Below the pieces are notes generated by a model, which did no database searches, had not been told where the DNA came from, and was given only the letters and a program-made list of their open reading frames with translations. From Impatiens glandulifera (taxonomy: Eukaryota; Streptophyta; Magnoliopsida; Ericales; Balsaminaceae): DNA of 64,000 bases. Both the position numbers and the translations under genes were made by a program. The stretch's first letter is position 1. Every line of letters starts with the position of its first letter. Shown here piece by piece: positions 22,050 through 31,139 of the stretch. The stretch spans positions 31,149,628 to 31,213,627 of the forward strand of contig NC_061862.1 of NCBI RefSeq assembly GCF_907164915.1, given 5' to 3'.

Positions 22050-24656
22050 CTATTTTGATTCGGATGGCAGGAACCCTTCCATCATGTCATCGGTTGGTTG
22101 TTCCTCATCCGGTGGAGTCGTTCTTGAAGATGAACCTCCAGCTTGCGGTTGACCGTCCGTGCTGATTGGAACCGCATTGGAGACTCGCTGTCTTGTAGAT
22201 CGCGGTTCAAGATTTTCTTCGTTTTCATCCTCGGTTTGCGGAGGTGGGTTTGGTGGAGTGTCGATATTTGTCTCGGTGATCCTCTCCAGCATTTTTCTTG
22301 TAGAAACTTTCCTTTTTCGTTTTACCGGAACCGAAGAGGAGGAAGCCGCCTTGGACTTCTTGTGAGCGTTTTCAAATTCGGCGAGTCTTTGTCTTTCAGT
22401 ATTTAACCGCTCTGCATCCTCTACTGCTTGAGCCGCCATGGACTTCACAAGCGCCGGATTTTTAGCCGCTAGGTGTCGTTCGCGCACGGCTATTTCCTCT
22501 TCAGACAGTCGCGGTGCCTCCTTTGCTTTCCGCGTTTCTTCGTCTAGCACATCTTGAACTTCCTTAGCCGCTCGGGCGTTTGCCTCCTCAACCGTTGTAT
22601 CAGCATTAATCTTGGCCTTGATTAATTCATTTACCTGTCCGGTGAGCGCCTTGAGGTCGGCTTCAAGTTGGGTATTCCGGTCCTCAAGGCTTGCATTCTT
22701 TTCCTCTAGGCTGATGACTCTGTTAAGTGTGGAAGCGGCTTCGGTGATATACCGCCCCAGGTCCTCATCGACCTTTGTGAGTTGTTGATCGGTTTCCCTT
22801 TGAAACCAATCCATGTCATCCACCATCCTGGAGGTCTTATCTTCCAAGTCTTCGGTTCGCTTAAGATGATCGTTGTGCAGAACCGTGTCGTCCCAGTAGT
22901 CGGCTTCGATGTCTGTGATTCGGGCCTCTGCCTTCACAAGATTATCCCTTGTTGTTTCGGCCATTTGGAATGCCTGAACCGCGACCCTCTTAGCCTTCTT
23001 CTTCCAGGATTTAACCGCATCTTTGACCAACTCTTTAATAAGAGTCTTGATTTTCTCTTCTGTGATGGGCGGTTCTGAATCCATAGGTTGAGCGGTTTCA
23101 AGTGGCCCGGTGAAAGGAGTCTCCATCCTTTCGTCGGTTTCGTTTATGACCGGATCCGCCAGAGGAGATGTATTTCCTGGATTCTGACCGTCACCGGTCT
23201 CAAGAGCTGGAGAGGGCGGTGTATTTTGTTGTCTGTGCACCGCTTCAAGCCGCTCTATTTCTTCAGTGAATTCTCCTTTCTTTATCTCAAGCTTATCCAA
23301 CACCAAGAGCTGTAATTTAGCCTTCTGTGTTCCCGCAACACACCTTTCTGAAAGCTTTCGTATACGTACGGTTAGCTTTTGATGCCGAGCATGCGGTACC
23401 ACTAATGTCTGTCGGTCCATGGCTTCGTTAAGATTCTCGGCGTTTGTTAGGCTGATGACGTCTTCTTCTATCTCCTTCAGCCTTCTGAAACTTTGTTCAT
23501 CGGTTAGGCCCGGTAGCATATGCTTGAAGAATTTGTTACACCGGTAACCCAACCACTCACTGTATACTTCAGCAGCCGCCTGAGCTCGCAGATGAATTTC
23601 CTCCATGATTCTGCGCACTATAATTTCGGCCATCTTCTGGTCGTTGTCAACGGTAACCTCTTCCTCCCCACGGCCGTCTGCATCGGCATCGGTGTTTTCA
23701 AGGCTTGCGGCCGCACCGGTATTGTCAGGACTTGTAGTTGATTGTTCTTCTTCATTCGGTCCTTCTTTATCAGATGGATTGTCATCGGTTTTCTGTGATC
23801 CTGTTCGGTTAGACGTGGAAGCCGAGTCTTCCTCATTTTGCGTTTGCGGTTCCGTGAATACTATCGGTTCCTTATCCTTGCTTCCGGACTTGTCTTTTGC
23901 CGGAGCCAGTGTCTTGGCGGTAGATTTCTTCCTTCGGCCACCTGTAGAGCCGGGGGCCGGCTGCTTCCTCTCCTGGAATTGTTTGGATCTTATTATCTTG
24001 CTCGATGGGAGGAGAACACCAGGACCGGTATTGATGTTGTTGTGGAGCATGATCTTCCCAAGCGGGATGGCGTAACCCCATGACCGAGCGGAATCCGGTT
24101 TCACCATGTCTTTCAAGTTGTTAAAGATTTCCTTCGCCCAGTTGACGTTCATACCGTCCAGTAAGCCGATAAGCATCTCTATTTTGGCCTTGGTGAGGTT
24201 GTCGAAATTTCCACCTCTCGCTTGAACCGACTTAGTGAAGATGTCACAAAGCGGTATATATTCCGGTCGTAGTGACGACTTCTTACCGGATACCTTTACC
24301 GGATCCCCGGTTTCCGAGAGAATTTGGCAAGCCGCCTTGAATGTTGTTGGATCTAGCTCCATCGAAGCGTTGCGGCCATCCGTTGGAAGACGTAGGATTT
24401 CCGCAACCGACTCTTCGGTTATATAGAATTGCTTGCCGCCCACAGTTGCGGTTATTTTGTCGCCAGTGAGAGTTGCGGTTTTGAAGAATTCTTCAAACGC
24501 TTCCCTGTAGAGAACAAACGGACCGCCTAGAAAGTACTCGAGTCCAGCTTCGGAAATCCGGGTAAGTACTTCCTTTGCCGGAACCGAGCCGTTTTGGCGG
24601 ATCTCCTCAAAATCCACCTGAATGATGTGTTTGAACAGAGCCGAGTCACGACCCAT
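22050..24656 (-). CDS. Accessory ORF C of the retroelement: 868-aa protein, N-terminal shared domain plus coiled coil
   Basis: A single uninterrupted frame of 868 codons starting at the ATG at 24656. Residues 1-215 form a domain shared with ORFs A and B: IIQVDFEEI, AGLEYFLGGPFVLYREAFEE, then ITATVGGKQF, EILRLPTDGR, LRPEYIPLCDIF, NWAKEIFNNLKDMV, GYAIPLG. It resembles proteins annotated in plants as 'putative plant transposon protein', by memory only. Residues 220-330 are a basic then acidic low-complexity linker. About 538-760 are strongly helical with heptad spacing (coiled coil). KRKRK (779-783) is a likely nuclear localisation signal, followed by an acidic, Pro-rich tail. No signal peptide or membrane helix, so it is not an envelope protein. 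A TATA box lies 113 bp upstream. The function is unknown. Confidence 0.85.
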   Translation of the reverse strand: MGRDSALFKHIIQVDFEEIRQNGSVPAKEVLTRISEAGLEYFLGGPFVLYREAFEEFFKTATLTGDKITATVGGKQFYITEESVAEILRLPTDGRNASMELDPTTFKAACQILSETGDPVKVSGKKSSLRPEYIPLCDIFTKSVQARGGNFDNLTKAKIEMLIGLLDGMNVNWAKEIFNNLKDMVKPDSARSWGYAIPLGKIMLHNNINTGPGVLLPSSKIIRSKQFQERKQPAPGSTGGRRKKSTAKTLAPAKDKSGSKDKEPIVFTEPQTQNEEDSASTSNRTGSQKTDDNPSDKEGPNEEEQSTTSPDNTGAAASLENTDADADGRGEEEVTVDNDQKMAEIIVRRIMEEIHLRAQAAAEVYSEWLGYRCNKFFKHMLPGLTDEQSFRRLKEIEEDVISLTNAENLNEAMDRQTLVVPHARHQKLTVRIRKLSERCVAGTQKAKLQLLVLDKLEIKKGEFTEEIERLEAVHRQQNTPPSPALETGDGQNPGNTSPLADPVINETDERMETPFTGPLETAQPMDSEPPITEEKIKTLIKELVKDAVKSWKKKAKRVAVQAFQMAETTRDNLVKAEARITDIEADYWDDTVLHNDHLKRTEDLEDKTSRMVDDMDWFQRETDQQLTKVDEDLGRYITEAASTLNRVISLEEKNASLEDRNTQLEADLKALTGQVNELIKAKINADTTVEEANARAAKEVQDVLDEETRKAKEAPRLSEEEIAVRERHLAAKNPALVKSMAAQAVEDAERLNTERQRLAEFENAHKKSKAASSSSVPVKRKRKVSTRKMLERITETNIDTPPNPPPQTEDENEENLEPRSTRQRVSNAVPISTDGQPQAGGSSSRTTPPDEEQPTDDMMEGFLPSESK

Positions 24657-24768
24657 TGTTGATGATTAAGAGAGTTTGAGAAAATAAGAGAATAACCGCT
24701 GAGAGAGAGTTTGAGAACTTAGAGAGAGAAAGTTGTTTCGCGTAAGAGTGAAATGAAATGGCCAAGGA

Positions 24769-24985
24769 CCCTTTTTATAGGCGCGGTCTGGAAGCTCAAC
24801 CGTCCCATCATCTTTTGGAGGGATTTTTTCCTCCAAGCCAAAAGGCGGCAACCAATGGGCGGGAAGCCAAAAGGCGGTAATCCAAGGGGCGGGAAGCAAT
24901 GGGCGGTAAACCAAAAGGGCGACAAACTATGGGCGCTAAATCAGAGGCGGGAATTTTGAGCGGGAGCTCTTTGGGCGGGAAATTT
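24769..24985 (-). promoter_or_regulatory. Predicted promoter of ORF C: TATA box plus GGCGGG-motif cluster
   Basis: On the minus strand CTATAAAAAGGG (24769-24780) lies about 113 bases before the ORF C ATG. Upstream of it, 24825-24985 holds around ten GGCGG/GGCGGG words at short intervals, including TTTCCCGCC (reverse strand, 24971-24982) that fits the E2F consensus WTTSSCSS. The second copy has a similar cluster and a TATA box 110-118 bases before its ATG (62780-62918). Transcription factor binding is inference. Confidence 0.55.
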
Positions 24986-25431
24986 CCCTCCAAATTTTTC
25001 GATTTTGATTTTGATGACGCAATCCCCCTTTTTGAAACCGTATTATGAAGTGGTTTGTGAACCGCAGTGATGCGGTGTTTTGAATTTGACCGGAAAATTC
25101 TACGAACACCGGTTTGTCTATCGATTTAACCGGTTATTTAGAAGAATGTCCTGAATTGTTTACAACTCTTGATTAAGCGGTTCTTTTTGATACCGTGCAT
25201 AACCGCGAGGACGCGGTTTCTTTGATATTGACCGGATATTTTAATAAAAACGAAGTTACTTGATAATATTAACCGGTTACTTAGATGGATGTTCTGAATT
25301 GTTATTTGGACCCGGTTATTTAGACTGAAATAGAGTTTCATTGAATGAAAAGATACAAGATAGAAACCGATATATAGATCGGTTTGGAAATACAGAAAGG
25401 AAGGAATAAAAGAGATAACAAGGAATATGGC

Positions 25432-26133
25432 CTAGGCAATGACCATCCTAGAGAACTTATCCTCTACCTTATCCACATCAAGAATGTTTGAGAGGGATGT
25501 CGGTGCACCCGGTCCAAATTCTGGACGATACTTGAGTATGAGTCGACTGATATGAGGAGTGTAACCTAGGCCTCTTTTGGTCAACACCATAGTTTTCAGG
25601 TTGTTGAATATGACCGATGACCAGTTTATGGGGGCATAACTCATGATGTTGGTCATCATATTATATACCTTTTTGGAGTACCGCTGGTTAGGGGATTGGC
25701 AGATTAACGAGCGGTTGATGATTTCGAGTAGGAGCTGGACGTGAAACCGAAGACAGGTTTTTGGCCCGTTGTTCTCCACCGGCCTCCCGGTTCCTGAGAA
25801 CAGCCAAGAGTAAGACACCGCGGCTCTTCCTTCCCTAGGAGGGAAGTCCGAAAACCCTTCGGTGGGCAGATTGAACATCTGGGCGAATTCGACTTCATCC
25901 AGCCAGAAGGTATGGTCTCTTACCGTGGAAACAATATAGTTTCCTCTGACGCAAGCACTTCTAAAGAAGGTCTTGACATCCTCAATAAGTATAGGGCCGG
26001 ATTCTTCGAAAAAGGGTCGAAGACCGGTGTTAATGAGGGATTCAAATAGCATCTCTTTTGTTTCTTGATCACTAATTTCCAAGCAAGAGTCAAAATCAAT
26101 GCTTAGGAAGTTTGGTAAAGTTCTGCTATGCAT
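25432..26133 (-). CDS. Accessory ORF B of the retroelement: 233-aa single-domain protein
   Basis: Open frame of 233 codons from the ATG at 26133. The whole protein is the shared domain: LSIDFDSCLE, TGLRPFFEESGPILIEDVKT followed by FF, FNLPTEGFSDF, INRSLICQSPNQRYSKK, MMTNIMSYAPINWSSVIFNN, LKTMVLTKRGLGYTP, SRLIL. The other copy (61842-62543) encodes exactly 233 residues and looks about 60% identical, with the blocks FNLPTEGFSDF, ICQSPNQ-YSKK, NNLKTMV-TKRG and FGPG/LGPG kept. Such length constancy without stops suggests selection at least until recently. It has no membrane segment, no cysteine motif and no catalytic signature I know. Its TATA box is at 26214-26225. Confidence 0.85.
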   Translation of the reverse strand: MHSRTLPNFLSIDFDSCLEISDQETKEMLFESLINTGLRPFFEESGPILIEDVKTFFRSACVRGNYIVSTVRDHTFWLDEVEFAQMFNLPTEGFSDFPPREGRAAVSYSWLFSGTGRPVENNGPKTCLRFHVQLLLEIINRSLICQSPNQRYSKKVYNMMTNIMSYAPINWSSVIFNNLKTMVLTKRGLGYTPHISRLILKYRPEFGPGAPTSLSNILDVDKVEDKFSRMVIA

Positions 26134-26213
26134 GATTCAAACTTTGCTAGTAGAGAGAGAAGGAGTACAAGAGATTTATGTGTTTAGGATGTGTTGAGTT
26201 GATTAGGAGATAT

Positions 26214-26333
26214 CCTTTTATATAGATTCGGTTTTGGAGGGAAATATTAACATTGAATGGCAGTTTTGTCTTATTTGAAAAGAGAATATTTATGTTTCCA
26301 AAGTGTGTTGGGAAGAGGTTGCTTTTGACTAAT
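26214..26333 (-). promoter_or_regulatory. Predicted promoter of ORF B, with block conserved in the other copy
   Basis: CTATATAAAAGG (minus strand, 26214-26225) is about 80 bases before the ATG. Further upstream, 26281-26332 aligns with 61643-61692 of the second element; the best part, AAACATAAATATTCTC (minus strand, 26282-26297), is identical and sits 149 bases before the ATG here and 150 there. A matching GTCAAAA-G-AACC-CTTCCCAA block lies just beyond it. Confidence 0.65.
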
Positions 26334-26599
26334 TGCGGATCTCGAGGTAGGATTTAGTTGAAAAGTAACCAAGTTAGTTGGGTAGTGATTACTCATGTAG
26401 TTGGGGGTACCTCATTAATTAAATGTTACTTTTCATTAATGACTAATGCAACAACACACTGAAAAGTAACCGATTGAAACCGAAGATAACTTAGACTAAA
26501 CCGAAGAAAACATAGATGAAGCCGAAATGATCATAAGGAGGTTGAACAAAGACACACCTGGTGCGTGCAGCAAATTGACCGGGTGTAGGAGAGAGTGAC

Positions 26600-27361
26600 C
26601 TAATATCCGCTTGAGTAGGTGTGACCGTTGGAGTGGATGTGACGGTTCCTCCTCTTCCAAGCCTTCTCAAACCGCTCATAGAAAGAGTCGGTTACTTCCT
26701 TGGTAAGTACTTGGGTTTGGTTCATTCCTTCCCCCGGGCATGTTGGAACTCCAAGCTCTAGAAGCAGACAGCTTATTTGAGGAACGAGGCCGACTGTTTG
26801 AACGCCAATCATCCAGACTAGGACGTCGAACAGTACCCTCGACCAATTGACAGGTGTGCCAGTAGTTATAGCAGCCATCATGTTGAATGCAGCGGTGCAG
26901 TATGTGTTGGTCACATCCCTTCCCAGGATGCTTCGACCGATTATATCATTGAGAAGCTAGTATTCAGCTTTCAATAGTGACTTAGCACCGTGGTCATCCA
27001 CTGGATGACTTGACCGGGCAAAGGCTAAGGAGATCTCGGCTTTTAGTTCAGCCGGTATGTTGAGGTCGGTTAGCCCCTACTTTGGTAGGTTAAAGCATCT
27101 GGCAAAATCATTTTCGGTAAAATCAAACACGATACCTCCTACCTTTGACTGGATGTGAGTGTCAAAGTGAGGAGTTCCACGAAAAACCCTAGCGTTATAA
27201 AAGAACTCCAGGACAGACTCAGAGTAGATGACATGTCTGTCATCTAGAAAGATTTGGAGACCAGTATCTTCAAGAGACTTGATCATCTTGAAGACCTCAT
27301 AGTGCTCAGTGCTTTGAGCAGAGTTGAAATCCACTTGAAGGATGTTTGGAAACTGAGACAT
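26600..27361 (-). pseudogene. Accessory ORF A of the retroelement, two nonsense mutations
   Basis: Starts at the ATG at 27361 (MSQFPNILQVDF) and stays in one frame for 254 codons, with TAG stops near 27076 (after FNLPK, where the other copy has Glu) and near 26960 (EY-stop-LLND, where the other copy has Gln). Shared-domain blocks are clear: DTGLQIFLDDRHVIYSESVL then EFF, then VNWSRVLFDVLVWMIG, ISCLLLELGVP, FYERFEKAWKR. The intact relative is 60677-61420. It is the first gene after pol, about 510 bases downstream of the pol stop, with its own TATA box at 27423-27430. Confidence 0.8.
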
Positions 27362-27412
27362 TTTGTCTTAGTGAGAGAAAGAGTTATGCAGCTTGTGATT
27401 ATTTTGTTTAAG

Positions 27413-27640
27413 GTTTGTTCAACTTATATACTAGTGGAGAGAGGAGCCTATTATCCAGGTATCACAGGTGATAATGTCTATTAACCATAGGATAAGGAGT
27501 TTTGCATGAAATAGGCATGTCTACAGCCTAGGATGTTGGTCATAGACCTGGACCATGAAAGATATCAAATCTTCACGTCTTTTTAGATGCGACCAATTTA
27601 CTTTGAAAAGGCAATGTTTCAGAATAGATAAATTTAAACA
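27413..27640 (-). promoter_or_regulatory. Predicted promoter of ORF A, conserved with the other copy
   Basis: TATATAAGTT (minus strand, 27421-27430) is some 62 bases before the ATG. Upstream sequence is alignable with 60447-60618 of the second copy, including the identical AAAGACGTGAAGAT (minus strand 27569-27582; 60447-60460) and TTATCCTATGGTT. The first word carries an ACGT core of the kind bound by plant bZIP factors (inference). Confidence 0.6.
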
Positions 27641-27874
27641 CAGATAATTATTCCACTTTTATTCAAAGATCAAATAATCTAAGATAAACTATTTCTGAAC
27701 CGGTCAGTTATCAGTTGTTCGTTCCGATGCGGTTATTTGGTGCATGCACTAAATAACCGGTCGGTTTACTCTGACTGATAGACCAGGCGGTTCTTCCATA
27801 GATACCTTGGGAAATTTGAAATCCGACAGTTTAGGAGGAACTACCGGTTTTGTCTGTCCGAACCGGTTTCCCTT
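27641..27874 (-). other. Spacer between pol and the ORF A promoter
   Basis: No coding signal. It holds several CCGGTT words (the CGG/AACCGG composition typical of this element) and a weak relative at 60140-60300 in the second copy. Confidence 0.4.
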
Positions 27875-30800
27875 TTAAGCATCCTTAGGGATGATCTGAC
27901 TAATGTCGGTTAAACCGAGTGTAAGTCTGAATTGAGAGAACTTAGCTTCCTGTAGAGGCTTGGTGAAGATATCGGCTACTTGTTGATCTGTTGGTACGTA
28001 TTCCATCCGGATATGCTTCAGCATGACATGTTCCCGAATGAAGTGGTGACTTATGTCAATGTGCTTGGTTCTGGAGTGTAGAACCGGATTGTAGGTGATT
28101 ACTATGGTACTTGTGTTATCACAAAAGATCGGAGACTCTTCGGCTGTGACACCGAAGTCCTTAAGCTGTTGTTGGATCCAAAGAAGTTGTGAACAACAGC
28201 TTCCGGCCGCCAGGTATTCAGCTTCTGCGGTTGATGTGGCAACTGATGTTTGTTTCTTGCTATGCCATGAAACAAGCCGGTCACCTAGGAATTGGCATGT
28301 TACGCTGGTGCTTTTTCTATCAATCTTGCAACCTGCATAGTCTGCATCTGAATAACTCGTTAGGTTAAAAGATGAATCCTTTAGGTACCACAGGCCGAAA
28401 TCAGGTGTTCCCTTTAGATATTTCAATATTCGCTTTGCGGCTGTATAGTGGGATTGTTTTGGATTGGCTTGGAATCTTCCACACACACCGACTGCAAATA
28501 GAATATCCGGTCTACTTGCTGTCAGGTATAGAAGAGAACCGATGATGCCCCGGTAAGCTGTCAGGTCTACTGATTGACCCTCATCATCTTTGTCCAATTT
28601 GACCGATGAGCTCATTGGAGTAGCCGCTGAGGAGCATGTGTCCATCCCAAATTTCTTCAGAAGCTCCTTGGTGTACTTGGGTTGGCTTATGAACGTTCCT
28701 TCTTCGAGTTGCTTAACCTGAAGACCTAGGAAGAAGCTCAATTCCCCCATCATACTCATTTCAAACTTGTTAGTCATCAGGTTTGAAAATTTATCACATA
28801 ACTTAGGATCGGTTGAACCGAAGATGATATCATCTACATAGATTTGAACAAGTAAGATATGTTCCTTCTTCTCAAATTTGAATAACGTTTTATCCACTGA
28901 ACCGATGGTGAAATCGTGTTTTAACAAAAATGCGGTTAGTGTGTCATACCAGGCTCTAGGTGCTTACTTTAGACCGTATAAAGCTTTGTTTAACCGGTAT
29001 ACATGGTTAGGTAATTCAGCATTTTTGAAACCGGGTGGTTGTTCAACATACACCTCTTCACGTAGGTCACCATTCAAAAATGCACTTTTAACATCCATTT
29101 GAAAAACCTTAAAGTTTTTGAAAGCAGCAAAGACTAGAAAAATCCTAATAGCTTCAATCCTAGCTACAGGGGCGAATGATTCTTCAAAATCAATGCCTTC
29201 TTCATGTTTGTAACCTTGTGCCACTAATCTGGCTTTGTTCCTCGTGACCAAATCGTCTTCATTGAGTTTATTTCTAAATACCCATCTTGTTCCTATGATC
29301 GGTTGATCTTTCGGTCTAGGGACTAGGTACCAGACTTTATTACTCTCAAACTGGTTTAATTCTTCTTGCATTCCCAAGATCCAATCCGGATCTGACAATG
29401 CTTCATCCACTCTTTTCGGCTCAATCTGGGATATAAAGGCGGAATTAAAGTATTCCTCCAGAATTTGACGCCTAGTTCGAACAGGTTCTGAAGGGTCACC
29501 TATAATTTGCTCAGGAGGATGTTTAGTGTTCCTTTTGAAATTCGGTTCAGGGATGTCTACCAAATTACCGTTTGTTTAATCAAGGCTAGACATATCGGTA
29601 GGCTGAACAGGATTGTCAGACCGACCGATTTCCTCGGTTTGGACCGAAGTGTCATCTTCTTGTAGTGGTACAGCTTGATCCGGCTGGGTTTCAATATTAC
29701 CCATCTGGTCATGGACAAACCGCCTGAAAACCGGAATCTCATCTTCACCATCAGAATGAATATTATTATTTTCCAATCTGTTGTGTAGATCAAAGCATGA
29801 TGCAGTATTACTTTCAACCGATTCATCGAAAACAACATGAAGTGATTCCTCCACGGTGGAAGTTCTATTGTTGTACACTCTATATGCTTTACTTACTGCT
29901 GAGTAACCTAACATGATCTCAGTATCGGTTTTTGCATCAAAGGCAGAAAGATAGGTTTTACCATTTATATGAATATAACATTTACACCCGAAAATTTTAA
30001 GGTACTTAAGGTTGGGAACCCTGTTAAAATAAAACTCATACGGTGTTTTGTTGTGAAATTTGTTAATTAAAGACCGGTTTTATGTATAACATGCAGTATT
30101 GATAGCCTCAGCCCAAAATTTCTAAGCAATGCCCGAATCGGCGATCATGGACCGTGCGGCTTCCTTGAGATTCCAGTTTCTTCTCTCGGCCAGGACATTT
30201 TGTTCAGGAGTCCTAGCACTAGACAACTCGTGTCTAATACCAGATTCATCAAGAAATGTGGTTAAAGTACTACTGGTGAATTCGGTACCTCTATCACTTC
30301 TAATACTATTAATGCGAGTTGATTTTTCATTTTGCAAACGTTTAAGTAGTGTGATCAAATTTGATACGGTGTCACGTTTGGATGGTAGAAATATTACCCA
30401 TGTATACCTAGAGTAATCATCAATAACTACCATGGTGTAAAGCATACCTCCTAGGCTAATGACCTGAATCGGTCCAAATAAATCCATGTGAAGGAGATCT
30501 AGGCATCGGTTAGATTGAATGTGTCATTTACTCTTAAAGGTTGACCTAGTTTGTTTACCCATTTGACATGCTGAACAAACCTTGTCCTTGTTAAATACTA
30601 TGTCAGGAATTCCGTCGACTAACTTTTTACCGCGAATATAGTTTAAGGTTTTCATGTTCAGATGGTTTAGTCTCTTATGCCACAGCCAGGTTTGATCAGT
30701 CTTGGCTATCATGCATACAGGATATTCCATTTTAGTTTTTCAGTCTACCTTGTAAATATTTCCTAGCCTGTTTCCGGTTAGCAGTATGATACCTTGAGAA

Positions 30801-31130
30801 TTCTTAACTAAGCATGCATCTTTAAGAAGTTCTACAGTGTATCCAGCATCACACATTTGACTAATGCTTAGCAGGTTAAAACGTAGGTTTTCAACTAGGA
30901 GTACATTATCAATTGTCAGGTTACCATGGACAATCTTACCCTTGCCCACAGTTCTACCTTTTGAGTTGTCACCGAAAGTGATTAGTGCACCGGTTTCTAT
31001 TCTGATGTCGGTTAGCAGGTTGTTGTTCCGGTCATATGCCTGGAGCAACCACTATCCAAGTATCATTCAGAGTTTCCTAGCCGTTTCTTTAAATCCTGCA
31101 AAATGTACATATTTATAACTATTTGGTACC
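27875..31130 (-). pseudogene. Copia pol (protease, integrase, reverse transcriptase, RNase H), broken
   Basis: Minus-strand order: protease active site LDSGCSRHMTG (about 31025-31062) and the VTFGD-type block (ITFGDNSKG, NLLSISQMCDAG) at 31048-30740; GAG_pre-integrase (WLWHKRLNHLNMKTLNYI, CSACQMGK) at 30730-30524; integrase core 30487-30122 with Asp in MDLFGP, Asp in SDRGTEF and Glu in NVLAERRN; reverse transcriptase 29563-28700 with [13 protein letters not shown] and the catalytic YVDDIIFGS; RNase H 28400-27900 with [26 protein letters not shown]. Breaks include a TAA near 29577 (Gln in the other copy), a TAA near 28963 ([15 protein letters not shown]) and frame changes near 31040 and 30500. 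Confidence 0.92.
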
Positions 31131-31139
31131 CACATTTAC

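Noticed and set aside
22143..24426. Several plus-strand open stretches opposite ORF C
   Set aside because: They are antisense shadows of the 868-aa frame, with low-complexity composition and no family resemblance.
22050..27361. Idea that ORFs A-C are an envelope gene
   Set aside because: No signal peptide, membrane anchor or cleavage site; ORF C has a coiled coil and a nuclear-type basic motif instead.
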